Under the pieces are notes generated by a model. That model was not told where the DNA came from. It saw nothing but the letters and a program-made list of their open reading frames with translations, and ran no database searches. Made by a program: the position numbers and the translations under genes. From Burkholderia sp. Ac-20365 (GTDB lineage Bacteria; Pseudomonadota; Gammaproteobacteria; Burkholderiales; Burkholderiaceae): a DNA stretch of 64,000 nt. The DNA is taken from NCBI RefSeq assembly GCF_017104715.1, contig NZ_JAAGPI010000018.1, forward strand, positions 1 through 64,000. The letters run 5' to 3'. Every line of letters starts with the position of its first letter. Within the stretch, counting starts at the first letter, position 1. Shown here one piece after another: positions 44,155 through 52,623 of this stretch.

Positions 44155-44813
44155 ACGGCGCGCTTGAGCCGATAGCCGACGCCGCGCACCGTCACGATCT
44201 GCTCGGCGCCGATCTTGCGACGCAGGCTATGCACGTGCACTTCGATCGTGTTGCTGCCCACTTCCTCGCCCCAGCCGTACAGCTTGTCTTCGAGTTCGGA
44301 GCGCGTGAACACGCGCGTGGGCTCTTCGATCAGCGCCTGCAGCAAGCTGAATTCGCGCGGCACCAGCGACAGCATTTCGCCTTTGAGCGTCGCTTCATGC
44401 GCGGCCGGGTCCAAGGTCAGATCGCCGTGTGCGTAGACAGGATTGGTTTGCCCCGTGCGACGGCGCAGCAAAGCGCGCACACGCGCGGCGAGTTCGTCGA
44501 GATCGAAGGGCTTGACGAGGTAATCGTCGGCACCCGCGTCGAGGCCCGCGATACGGTTTTCGACGGCGTCGCGGGCCGTGAGGATGATCACGGGCGCTCC
44601 GCCGCCGCGCCGCCGGTAGCGGTTCAGCACATCGATGCCGTCGGCTTTGGGCAAGCCGAGATCGAGCAGCACCAGATCGTAGACGTCATGCGCGAGCGAC
44701 AGCTCGGCTTCGCGTCCATCGTGCGCCCAGTCGATCGCATAACCCGCCCCGCGCATCGTATCGACGACCGGCTCGCCGATCATCTCGTCATCTTCCACCA
44801 GCAGCAAACGCAT
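44151..44813 (-). CDS. OmpR family response regulator (QseB/TctD-like)
   Basis: A 220-residue regulator. Receiver with D51 (VLLDLGLPKADG) and K101 (LVKPF) and a C-terminal winged helix (about 125-218; SNTIEVHVHSLRRKIGAEQIVTVRGVGYRL). It precedes its kinase in a two-gene leftward operon and is unrelated by position to the rightward system at 40666-42800. Confidence 0.94.
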   Translation of the reverse strand: MRLLLVEDDEMIGEPVVDTMRGAGYAIDWAHDGREAELSLAHDVYDLVLLDLGLPKADGIDVLNRYRRRGGGAPVIILTARDAVENRIAGLDAGADDYLVKPFDLDELAARVRALLRRRTGQTNPVYAHGDLTLDPAAHEATLKGEMLSLVPREFSLLQALIEEPTRVFTRSELEDKLYGWGEEVGSNTIEVHVHSLRRKIGAEQIVTVRGVGYRLKRAV

Positions 44814-44899
44814 CGTTTCCGTTCTCCGTCGATCGCCTCCATTCTGCGAACCCGTAGCTTAGCGCGCCCTTAAGCGCGGCTTCATCGGGAAAGCGCGAA

Positions 44900-45367
44900 T
44901 CAGCCTGCGTTCACCCGCCGTGCCGCCACGGCCGGCAAGCCTTCGCAGTCTTCGCAGCGGCCGAAGATCACGAGGCTCGAACTCGCATAGTGGAAGTGAT
45001 GATCGGACGCGATCTTGGCCTGTTGCTGTTCGAGGCCGGGATCGTATGCGTCCTGGATGCGGCCGCAGCGATTGCAGACGAGATGATAGTGGCGCTCGCC
45101 GCGGTTGAACTCATAGACGACGCGCGCATCGCCAAGCGACGCGCTCGAAATCAGGTGCGCTTCGTTCAGTTGTGCGAGCGCGCGGTAGACGCTCGCGAGG
45201 CTGCATGGCTCCGGTTCGCGCGAGAGCTTGCGGTACACCTGATCGGCGGTGAAGTGCTCGTGAGGAAGCTCGTGAAAAAGCCTGAGCACGGCGGCCCGGC
45301 TCGATGTCGGGCGCAGGCCGGCTGTTTTTAGCGCTGCGTAGATCGCAATCATGGTGGGCCCCGTCAT
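44900..45367 (-). CDS. Fur family transcriptional regulator
   Basis: A 155-residue metalloregulator. Winged helix with ADQVYRKLSREPEPCSLASVYRALAQL and a C-terminal metal-binding part with two CxxC motifs (CNRCG near 103 and CEDC near 141), the structural zinc site, plus HYHLVCN. ATG 45365-45367 is preferred; ATG 45352 and an upstream TTG are alternatives. Whether it senses Fe, Zn or peroxide cannot be read from the sequence. Confidence 0.88.
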   Translation of the reverse strand: MTGPTMIAIYAALKTAGLRPTSSRAAVLRLFHELPHEHFTADQVYRKLSREPEPCSLASVYRALAQLNEAHLISSASLGDARVVYEFNRGERHYHLVCNRCGRIQDAYDPGLEQQQAKIASDHHFHYASSSLVIFGRCEDCEGLPAVAARRVNAG

Positions 45368-45451
45368 GTAGGGCAAAGCCTCTGACGGGCTTCGCGACGG
45401 GTCATTCTGGCCGCGCGATCCTTAAGAATCGCTTATCGCGCCTGCTACGGC

Positions 45452-45871
45452 TCAGAGCAGTTCCAGCGTCCTCTCATCCGGCTTGCCGCCGAAGTATCTG
45501 GCGAGCGCGTCGGCGAACACGGGCTCGTCGGGCGCGGCCTTCGAAAAAAGCGTCATCGACGAGCGGAACTTCATGTAATCCGGATAGCCGAAGATGGTCT
45601 CGATCGACCGGCCCTCGACTTCGTTGACCGCTTGCGTGACTTCTTTTAAGCGTGGGCCTAACACCGGATGTTGTAAATATGAGACAGCTTCGGAAAAAGA
45701 GTGAATGGCAAATTTTTGGGCCATTTGACTCTCTCCGAGGCCCTCAAACTGGGGAAACACGTACCACATCCAATGGCTTTGCTTGCGTCCATTACGCAAT
45801 TCCGCTAGCGCCTGCTCATAAATTGGTGCCTGAGCATCGATGAAGCGCCGAAGGTCGAACTGATCGTCCAT
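45452..45871 (-). CDS. DUF1810 family protein
   Basis: A 139-residue protein with the DUF1810 signature (ELRNGRKQSHWMWYVFPQFEGLGES, then LGPRLKEVTQAVN and IFGYPDYMKFRSSMTLF). Function is unknown. The start MDDQFDLRRF is chosen at 45869-45871 with GGGGGA upstream; the frame stays open further upstream but that part is not family-like. The first two thirds of the gene is noticeably more AT-rich than the surroundings while the last third is not. Confidence 0.85.
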   Translation of the reverse strand: MDDQFDLRRFIDAQAPIYEQALAELRNGRKQSHWMWYVFPQFEGLGESQMAQKFAIHSFSEAVSYLQHPVLGPRLKEVTQAVNEVEGRSIETIFGYPDYMKFRSSMTLFSKAAPDEPVFADALARYFGGKPDERTLELL

Positions 45872-46109
45872 CTCGTCCCCCACAGTTCGCTGGCATGTCC
45901 CGGTCAATGCACCCGGCATGCCCGCCACATCCATACAAATACCTTTCAAACCCGCCTTTTCGACCGGGCGTGCGCCGAAAAAGTCCTGCGACACCCTGTT
46001 GCGACACTTTGACTCACCACCGATCGCGCAATAGTTCGTTCGCATCAAAGTGCTGTACTGCAACACGTGCATTTCGTATTATGCGAGCGCTTATAAAAGG
46101 AGCAAGGAA

Positions 46110-46139
46110 ATGCATGCGTTCGTTCGTTTGTTTTTGTAG
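46110..46139 (+). CDS. possible 9-codon leader peptide upstream of cyoA
   Basis: A short frame encodes MHAFVRLFL with a well-placed AGGAG (46098-46102) and a TAG stop 9 nt before the cyoA ATG. The cyoA ribosome binding site (GAGGG) overlaps the leader stop. It may couple translation to cyoA. There is no conservation evidence. Confidence 0.4.
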   Translation: MHAFVRLFL

Positions 46140-46148
46140 AGGGCCGCG

Positions 46149-47051
46149 ATGATGAAAAAAATCGCGGGCCGGCTTGCCGGTCTCGTCTCAATTGCCCCAG
46201 CGTTCCTGCTATCGGGGTGCAACAACCTTGATCTGCTCGCGCCGAAAGGCCCCATCGGAGCCGCTGAGAAGTCGCTGATCGCGACCTCGACGTGGGCGAT
46301 GCTGATCGTCGTGGTTCCCGTCATCTTCCTGACGCTGCTGTTCGCATGGCGCTATCGCGCATCGAACAAGTCCGCCGAATACCGTCCGAACTGGTCGCAT
46401 TCGACGGCAATCGAAGTCGCCGTCTGGACGATCCCCGCGCTGATCATTCTGTTCCTCGCCGTCCTGACGTGGAAGAGCACGCATGAGCTCGACCCGTACA
46501 AGCCGCTCGAATCGAACGTGAAGCCGATCAACGTCGAAGTCGTCGCACTCGACTGGAAGTGGCTGTTCATCTACCCGGATCTGGGCATCGCATCCGTGAA
46601 CCAGCTGGCAATTCCCGTGGGCACCCCGGTGAATTTCCGCATCACGTCGGACACGGTGATGAACTCGTTCTTCATCCCGCAACTGGGCGGCCAGATCTAC
46701 GCGATGGCAGGCATGCAGACGCGTCTGCATCTGCTGGCTGAAGAACCGGGCGATTACGCCGGCACTTCCGCCAACTTCAGCGGCAAGGGCTTCTCGGATA
46801 TGAAGTTCCGCACGCTCGCAGAATCGCAGCAGGATTTCGACGCATGGGTCGCGAAGGCTCGCGCATCGACGGATCACCTCGACATGGACCGCTACTACGC
46901 AGTGGCGAAGCCTGAAGAAAAGGCAGCTGTGTCGTACTTCTCGTCGGTCGATCCCAAGCTCTTCAACAACATTGTCGCCCGCTACAACAACGGTCACGTC
47001 ATCGACAACATGAAGGACGTGAACTGTGCACCTAACGGGACCAAGGGGTAA
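46149..47051 (+). CDS. cyoA: cytochrome bo3 ubiquinol oxidase subunit II
   Basis: A 300-residue subunit II. Lipoprotein signal with lipobox LSGC (Cys 24), two transmembrane helices (about 44-66 and 88-108) and a periplasmic cupredoxin-like domain (VEVVALDWKWLFIYPDLGIASVNQLAIPVG). The CuA ligands of cytochrome c oxidases are absent, as expected for a quinol oxidase. First gene of cyoABCD. Confidence 0.96.
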   Translation: MMKKIAGRLAGLVSIAPAFLLSGCNNLDLLAPKGPIGAAEKSLIATSTWAMLIVVVPVIFLTLLFAWRYRASNKSAEYRPNWSHSTAIEVAVWTIPALIILFLAVLTWKSTHELDPYKPLESNVKPINVEVVALDWKWLFIYPDLGIASVNQLAIPVGTPVNFRITSDTVMNSFFIPQLGGQIYAMAGMQTRLHLLAEEPGDYAGTSANFSGKGFSDMKFRTLAESQQDFDAWVAKARASTDHLDMDRYYAVAKPEEKAAVSYFSSVDPKLFNNIVARYNNGHVIDNMKDVNCAPNGTKG

Positions 47052-47053
47052 GC

Positions 47054-49060
47054 ATGTTCGGTAAATTAACCCTGGCGGACATTCCGTACCACGAACCAAT
47101 CATCGTGGTCGCTGGTGCCGGGATGATTCTCGGCGCGCTGGCTGTGCTCGGCGCAATCACGTATTTCGGCAAGTGGCGTTACCTGTGGACCGAATGGTTC
47201 ACGTCGGTCGACCACAAGAAGCTCGGCGTGATGTACATCATCGTGGCGATGATCATGCTGCTGCGCGGCTTCGCCGACGCCATCATGATGCGTACGCAGC
47301 TCGCGCTCGCGTATCACGCGCCTGGCTATCTGCCGCCGCACCACTACGACCAGATCTTCACGGCGCACGGCGTCATCATGATCTTCTTCATGGCGATGGC
47401 CTTCATGGTCGGCCTGATGAACCTGGTTGTGCCGCTGCAGATCGGCGCACGCGACGTCGCGTTCCCGTTCCTGAACTCGCTGTCGTTCTGGATGACGGCG
47501 ATCAGCGCGATCCTGATCAACATCTCGCTGCTGGTCGGCGAATTCGCGCAGACGGGCTGGCTGGCCTATCCGCCGCTGTCGGAGCTGCAGTTCAGCCCGG
47601 GTGTCGGCGTCGACTACTACCTGTGGTCCTTGCAGCTCTCGGGTATCGGCACCTTGCTGACTGGCGTGAACTTCTTCGTCACGATCATCAAGATGCGCGC
47701 GCCTGGCATGACGCTGATGAAGATGCCGGTGTTCACGTGGACCGCGCTCTGCACGAACGTGCTGATCATGGCTGCGTTCCCGATCCTGACCGTCACGCTC
47801 GCGCTGCTCGGCCTGGACCGTTACCTCGGCATGCACTTCTTCACGAACGAAGCCGGCGGCAACGCGATGCTGTACCTGAACCTGATCTGGGCATGGGGCC
47901 ACCCTGAGGTCTACATCCTGATCCTGCCTGCGTTCGGTATCTTCTCGGAAGTCATCTCGACGTTCGCGCGCAAGCCGCTGTTCGGCTACAAGACGATGGT
48001 CTACGCGACGTGCGCGATCATGGTGCTGTCGTTCCTCGTGTGGCTGCACCACTTCTTCACGATGGGTTCGGGCGCCGACGTCAACGCGTTCTTCGGTATT
48101 GCGACGATGGTCATCGCCATCCCGACGGGCGTGAAGGTGTTCAACTGGCTGTTCACGATGTACAAGGGCCGCATCGAGTTCACGACGCCTGTGCTGTGGA
48201 CGATCGGCTTCATGATCACGTTCACGATCGGCGGTATGACGGGCGTGATGATGGCGATCCCGGGCGCGGACTTCGTGCTGCACAACTCGCTGTTCCTGAT
48301 TGCTCACTTCCACAACGTGATCATCGGCGGCGTGCTGTTCGGTTACCTCGCGGGCATGAACTACTGGTTCCCGAAGGCCTTCGGCTTCAAGCTGAACGAG
48401 AAGCTCGGCAAGGCTGCATTCTGGTTCTGGCAGATCGGCTTCTGGGTTGCGTTCACGCCGCTGTACGTGCTCGGCTTCATGGGCATGACGCGTCGTCTGA
48501 ACCACTACGACAACCCGGCATGGCATCCGTGGCTGCTGGTTGCTGAACTGGGCGCAGTGCTCGTCGCAATCGGTATCGCGTGCCAGCTGCTGCAGATCGT
48601 CGTGTCGATCCGCGATCGCAACAAGCCGGAAAACCGCGACCTCACGGGCGATCCGTGGAATGGCCGTACGCTCGAATGGGCAACGACCTCGCCGCCGCAG
48701 ATCTACAACTTCGCAACGGTGCCTGTCGTGCATGAGCTGGACGCATTCCACGACATGAAGGCACGCGGCAACGTCGAGAAGCCTGTGTATCGCGACATCC
48801 ACATGCCGTCGAACACCAGCGCTGGTTTCTTCATCGGCGTGTTCAGCCTCGCGCTGGGCTTCGCGCTGACGTGGCACATCTGGTGGCTGGCTATCGCAGC
48901 GTTCATCGGCGCGATCGGTACGTGGATCGCACGCAGCTTCGATAACGACACCGATTACTACATCCCTGCCGATACCGTTCGACTGATCGAAGAACGTAAC
49001 GGCGCTGGTTCGGGCGCGACGATCGCGAAGCAACTGCCCGAAGCTGAGGAGATTGCCTGA
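47054..49060 (+). CDS. cyoB: cytochrome bo3 ubiquinol oxidase subunit I
   Basis: A 668-residue haem-copper oxidase core with about fifteen helices, close to E. coli CyoB (663). It carries the quinol-oxidase start LTLADIPYHEPI, the helix VI motif WGHPEVYILILPAFG (CuB His and cross-linked Tyr) and the haem/CuB HH pair in WLHHFFTMGS, and HFHNVIIGG. It reduces O2 to water and pumps protons. 2 nt after cyoA, 1-nt overlap with cyoC. Confidence 0.97.
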   Translation: MFGKLTLADIPYHEPIIVVAGAGMILGALAVLGAITYFGKWRYLWTEWFTSVDHKKLGVMYIIVAMIMLLRGFADAIMMRTQLALAYHAPGYLPPHHYDQIFTAHGVIMIFFMAMAFMVGLMNLVVPLQIGARDVAFPFLNSLSFWMTAISAILINISLLVGEFAQTGWLAYPPLSELQFSPGVGVDYYLWSLQLSGIGTLLTGVNFFVTIIKMRAPGMTLMKMPVFTWTALCTNVLIMAAFPILTVTLALLGLDRYLGMHFFTNEAGGNAMLYLNLIWAWGHPEVYILILPAFGIFSEVISTFARKPLFGYKTMVYATCAIMVLSFLVWLHHFFTMGSGADVNAFFGIATMVIAIPTGVKVFNWLFTMYKGRIEFTTPVLWTIGFMITFTIGGMTGVMMAIPGADFVLHNSLFLIAHFHNVIIGGVLFGYLAGMNYWFPKAFGFKLNEKLGKAAFWFWQIGFWVAFTPLYVLGFMGMTRRLNHYDNPAWHPWLLVAELGAVLVAIGIACQLLQIVVSIRDRNKPENRDLTGDPWNGRTLEWATTSPPQIYNFATVPVVHELDAFHDMKARGNVEKPVYRDIHMPSNTSAGFFIGVFSLALGFALTWHIWWLAIAAFIGAIGTWIARSFDNDTDYYIPADTVRLIEERNGAGSGATIAKQLPEAEEIA

Positions 49061-49668
49061 TGCAACATAACGCTACTGTTGCGGACCCGCATCATCACGA
49101 CGCGGATCACGCACCGTCCAACTCGGTATTCGGCTTCTGGCTGTATCTGATGACCGACTGCATTCTGTTCGCGGCGCTGTTCGCGACGTTTGCAGTGATG
49201 AGCCATCAGTTCGCCGGCGGTCCGAGCGGCAAGGATCTGTTCGAGATCCCGGGCGTGGCCATCGAAACGGCGATCCTGCTGTTCTCGAGTATCACGTACG
49301 GTTTCGCGATGCTCGGCGCGCACAAGAACAACAAGAGCACCACGTTGTTCTGGCTTGCTGTGACGTTCGTGCTCGGCGCTTCGTTCGTCGTGCTGGAAAT
49401 CCGCGAGTTCTCGCACCTGATCGCCGAAGGCGCAGGCCCGGACCGCAGCGCGTTCCTGTCGGCGTTCTTCACGCTGGTCGGCACGCACGGTCTGCACGTC
49501 ACGTCGGGTCTGGTGTGGATGCTGGTGATGATGGTTCAGGTGGTGCGCGCACCGAAGCTGAGCGAGCGCGAACTGCGCCGTCTGACGTGCCTGAGCCTTT
49601 TCTGGCACTTTCTGGACATCGTCTGGATCGGTGTTTTTTCGTTTGTCTATCTTGCGAGCGTGATCTAA
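49060..49668 (+). CDS. cyoC: cytochrome bo3 ubiquinol oxidase subunit III
   Basis: A 202-residue, five-helix subunit III. It begins with a His/Asp-rich N terminus (DPHHHDADHAPSNSVFGFWLYLMTDC) and has GTHGLHVTSGLVWML and SLFWHFLDIVWIGVFSFVYL, typical of CyoC. It stabilises the core subunits. The start overlaps the cyoB stop (TGATG). Confidence 0.96.
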   Translation: MQHNATVADPHHHDADHAPSNSVFGFWLYLMTDCILFAALFATFAVMSHQFAGGPSGKDLFEIPGVAIETAILLFSSITYGFAMLGAHKNNKSTTLFWLAVTFVLGASFVVLEIREFSHLIAEGAGPDRSAFLSAFFTLVGTHGLHVTSGLVWMLVMMVQVVRAPKLSERELRRLTCLSLFWHFLDIVWIGVFSFVYLASVI

Positions 49669-50013
49669 ATGAGCAGCAACTCTCACTCATCACATTCGGC
49701 GCACGGTGACGAAAGCCACGGCAGCTTCGGCAGCTACATGATCGGGTTCGTGCTGTCCGTCATCCTGACGGCAGCCGCATTCGGCGTGGTGCTGATGGGC
49801 TGGGCAACGGGCACGCAGGCGCTCTACGCGATCGCCGGCCTCGGCCTCGTGCAGATCATCGTGCACCTGGTGTACTTCCTGCACATGAACACGTCGTCGG
49901 GTCAGCGCTGGAACGTGACCGCGTTTGCGTTCACCGTGTTGACGGCAGTTATCGTGATCGGCGGTACGCTGTGGGTCATGCATAACGTCAGCATGAACAT
50001 GATGTCGCGCTAA
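49669..50013 (+). CDS. cyoD: cytochrome bo3 ubiquinol oxidase subunit IV
   Basis: A 114-residue subunit with three helices and a His/Ser-rich N terminus (SHSSHSAHGDESHGSFGSYMIGF). It starts immediately after the cyoC stop. No cyoE (haem O synthase) follows; that function must be encoded elsewhere. Confidence 0.95.
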   Translation: MSSNSHSSHSAHGDESHGSFGSYMIGFVLSVILTAAAFGVVLMGWATGTQALYAIAGLGLVQIIVHLVYFLHMNTSSGQRWNVTAFAFTVLTAVIVIGGTLWVMHNVSMNMMSR

Positions 50014-50112
50014 CCTTGCGTTAGGCGCTCATCTTCGCGTCGGCTGCACGTGCTTCATCGTGCGGCCGGCGCGGCTCCCCTGCCCTGCCTCTAGCGGCGC
50101 TTCAGCAACGAA

Positions 50113-50367
50113 TCAGTTGCGCGCCAGCATCTCCATCGGACGGCCTCGGCCCGTCACGAGACATCCCGACCTGAACGCGTCGCCCTGACTGCTCGCGGCA
50201 GCGTCGCCAAAGCCTCGGCCCAGCGCATCCAGCTTCACCTGCTCCGCGCCTTGCGAGCACGCGAACGTACTGGCTTCTTTCGCCTGCGCATGCAGCAGTG
50301 CACGATCGGCGACCAGGTAGGCCAAGACAGCGATAACGGCGATGTGGAAAACTTTTCTCGTGCTCAT
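50113..50367 (-). CDS. small hypothetical exported protein
   Basis: An 84-residue protein with an N-terminal hydrophobic segment (about 7-28; signal peptide or anchor) and two Cys in the mature part (FACSQG, SGCLV). A strong GAGGAG lies upstream of the ATG, supporting translation. No family was recognised. Convergent with cyoD. Confidence 0.65.
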   Translation of the reverse strand: MSTRKVFHIAVIAVLAYLVADRALLHAQAKEASTFACSQGAEQVKLDALGRGFGDAAASSQGDAFRSGCLVTGRGRPMEMLARN

Positions 50368-50763
50368 GGGTTCGTCTCCTCGCGACTTAAGCGTACAGCG
50401 AACAACGGACGCTTAAATCTAGGGCAACCCCTGTAAGCATCCGTTGAGCCCGATCGAGTGGAAGCGCTTCCAGTGCCGCTTTTTTGTGCAGCGCAATTGC
50501 CTGCTCAGGCGCACCACATAAAGTCAAGCGCGAGTTTCGCAATAAATAGATATTGAGCTTGTGGCAGCGCAACATTATTATTTTGAGTTATCATCGTTAA
50601 CCCTGACCGTCATGCGTTTTGGTTACGCGCGTGCGCAAGCCCTGCGCATCGTCCTGCGCCCCTCTGGGGCCGTCCGTCGAAATGTCCATGTAAGGTTTTT
50701 TGATCCTTCGTCCTCCGGGCGAGGGCCTGCTATTCGCGTTCAGGCGTTTCATCCAAAGAGCAC
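50368..50763. other. intergenic region upstream of the NuoM-like gene
   Basis: About 396 bp, more AT-rich than its surroundings. A 62-codon leftward frame (50387-50575) has a plausible composition (RLTLCGAPEQAIALHKKAAL) but no Shine-Dalgarno; it may be a small gene. The promoter of the NuoM-like gene should lie in the AT-rich part (50540-50620). No terminator or RNA was identified. Confidence 0.4.
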
Positions 50764-52299
50764 ATGCACCTCCCATCAGTCCTCGACCTCCTGATCTGGG
50801 TCCCTATCGTCGCCGGCCTCGTCGTGCTGCTCGGCGGTTCCGACAGCGCGCAAAGCCGCACGCGCTGGCTCGCGTTGATCGGCGCAGCCATCAGCATCCT
50901 GCCCGTCATTCCGCTGGTTACCGGCTTCGACGCGTCTCTGTCGACGATGCAGTTCGAACAGCAGTCCGCATGGCTGCCTGAGTTCGGCATCTCGTATCAC
51001 CTCGGCGTGGACGGTATCTCGCTGTGGTTCACCGTGCTGACCGCCGTGACGACGCTGATCATCGTGATCGCGTCGTGGGAATCGATCACGAAGCGTGTCG
51101 CGCAGTACTACGGCGCGTTCCTGCTGCTGTCGGGCTGCATGCAAGGCGTGTTCACGTCGATGGACGGCATGCTGTTCTTCGTGTTCTTCGAAGCGTCGCT
51201 GATTCCGCTGTACCTGCTGATCGGCACGTGGGGCGAAAAGCGCCGCGTCTACGCAGCGGTGCGTTTCTTCTTCTTTTCGCTGGTCGGCTCGCTGGCCATG
51301 CTGGCCGCGCTGATCTACCTGTGGGCGCAGTCGCACACGTTCGACATGGCCACGTGGCGCACGCTGAAGCTCGACTTCATTCCTCAGGTGATGGTGTTCA
51401 TCGGCTTCCTCGGCGCCTTCTCGGTGAAAGTGCCGATGTGGCCCGTGCATACGTGGCTGCCTGACGTCCACTCCGACGGCCCGACGGGCGCCGCCGTGCT
51501 GCTCGGCATGCTGAAGATGGGCGGCTACGGCCTGCTGCGCTTCGCGCTGCCCATCGTGCCGGACGCCTGCCACTTCTTCGCACCCGCGATGATCGCGCTG
51601 TCGCTGATCGCCGTGATCTACGGCAGCCTGCTGGCGCTCGCGCAAACCGACATGCGCAAGCTGCTCGCGTATTCGGCTGTCGCGCACATGGGTCTCGTCA
51701 CGCTGGGTCTCTTCACGTTCGATCGCATGGGTACGGAAGGCGCCGTGGTGCAGATGCTGTCGTACGGCATCGTGTCGGGCGCGATGCTGCTGTGCACGGG
51801 CATGCTGTTCGACCGCACGAAGAACGGCTCGATCGACGCTTACGGCGGCGTGGCTAACTCCATGCCGAAGCTCGCTACCTTCGCGATGCTGTTCTCGATG
51901 GCGAACGTCGGCCTGCCGGGCACGTCGGGCTTTGTCGGCGAATTCCTGGTGCTGATGGGCGCGATCCGCTTCAACTTCTGGGTCGGCGCAACGGCCGCAC
52001 TGACGCTGATCCTGAGCGCCGCCTACACGCTGTGGATGTACAAGCGCGTGATGTGGGGCGCGGTCAAGAACACGCGCGTGTCGGGCCTGCGCGATCTGGG
52101 CCGCCGCGAATTCGTGCTGCTCGGCGCGATGGCTGTGCTGGTGCTCGCTATCGGCGTGCGTCCGAAGACGTTCACCGACGCAATCGGTCCCGCGACCGAA
52201 AACCTCGTCGCACAGGCGCAAGGTTCCGCGCTGCCGACAGACACCGGTGTCGCGTCGAACAACCGCGCACCGGCTGCATCGCCCCGTCTGCCGGGCTGA
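50764..52299 (+). CDS. orphan NuoM-like proton-translocating subunit
   Basis: A 511-residue protein of the ND4/NuoM family with about fourteen helices. Key antiporter residues look intact: the Glu in FFEASLIPLYLLIG, the Lys in FSVKVPMWPVHTWLPDVHSDGPTGAA and the Lys in LKMGGYGLLRF. No other complex I genes are adjacent, whereas normal nuoM sits between nuoL and nuoN. It follows cyoABCD and is followed by an intrinsic terminator, so it is transcribed alone. It may be a spare complex I subunit or part of a different ion-translocating complex. Confidence 0.9.
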   Translation: MHLPSVLDLLIWVPIVAGLVVLLGGSDSAQSRTRWLALIGAAISILPVIPLVTGFDASLSTMQFEQQSAWLPEFGISYHLGVDGISLWFTVLTAVTTLIIVIASWESITKRVAQYYGAFLLLSGCMQGVFTSMDGMLFFVFFEASLIPLYLLIGTWGEKRRVYAAVRFFFFSLVGSLAMLAALIYLWAQSHTFDMATWRTLKLDFIPQVMVFIGFLGAFSVKVPMWPVHTWLPDVHSDGPTGAAVLLGMLKMGGYGLLRFALPIVPDACHFFAPAMIALSLIAVIYGSLLALAQTDMRKLLAYSAVAHMGLVTLGLFTFDRMGTEGAVVQMLSYGIVSGAMLLCTGMLFDRTKNGSIDAYGGVANSMPKLATFAMLFSMANVGLPGTSGFVGEFLVLMGAIRFNFWVGATAALTLILSAAYTLWMYKRVMWGAVKNTRVSGLRDLGRREFVLLGAMAVLVLAIGVRPKTFTDAIGPATENLVAQAQGSALPTDTGVASNNRAPAASPRLPG

Positions 52300-52324
52300 T
52301 CGGCTCCAGACTGTAAGGCTTTCG

Positions 52325-52351
52325 ACGGGCGTCCTCTGGACGCCCGTTTTC
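52325..52351 (+). terminator. rho-independent terminator after the NuoM-like gene
   Basis: A 10-bp perfect stem ACGGGCGTCC/GGACGCCCGT with a 3-nt TCT loop followed by TTTC, 25 bp after the stop codon. Classical intrinsic terminator layout. Confidence 0.88.
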
Positions 52352-52537
52352 ATTTGCGCTCACCATTTCGCTCGCCACGCCGCCCATCGACGTGATCGCA
52401 GTGTGGCGCGCACACAACTCCTCTGCTTCGCACAACACGGCCGATTCGCCGCGTTTCCCACCGAAACCCCATCCGATAAGCCTTTCACCCCGCTAGCGGC
52501 AGCTTGCGAACATATTTTCGCGAAATGCGAAATAATC

Positions 52538-52553
52538 ATGGAACCGATTCCAT
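52538..52553. promoter_or_regulatory. LacI-family (PtxS-like) operator
   Basis: The inverted repeat ATGGAA-CCGA-TTCCAT is perfect in both arms. Its 14-bp core TGGAACCGATTCCA matches the PtxS site TGAAACCGGTTTCA at 11 of 14 bases. It lies 71 bp upstream of the sugar-acid dehydrogenase operon. In Pseudomonas, PtxS controls gluconate/2-ketogluconate genes, which fits. The regulator gene is not in this window. Confidence 0.65.
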
Positions 52554-52623
52554 ATATCATTCAGCCCCGGTGATCCACGGATCGCCAGCGGCCGCATATC
52601 GGCCTGACCTCACAAGACAAAAG

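Noticed and set aside
45895..46152. Possible small gene or integrase remnant upstream of cyoA
   Set aside because: No motif could be assigned and no start signal was visible; not enough evidence to call a gene or pseudogene.
47066..49033. 655-codon leftward frame opposite cyoB
   Set aside because: Antisense shadow of cyoB; Arg/His/Asp-rich with no recognisable domain.
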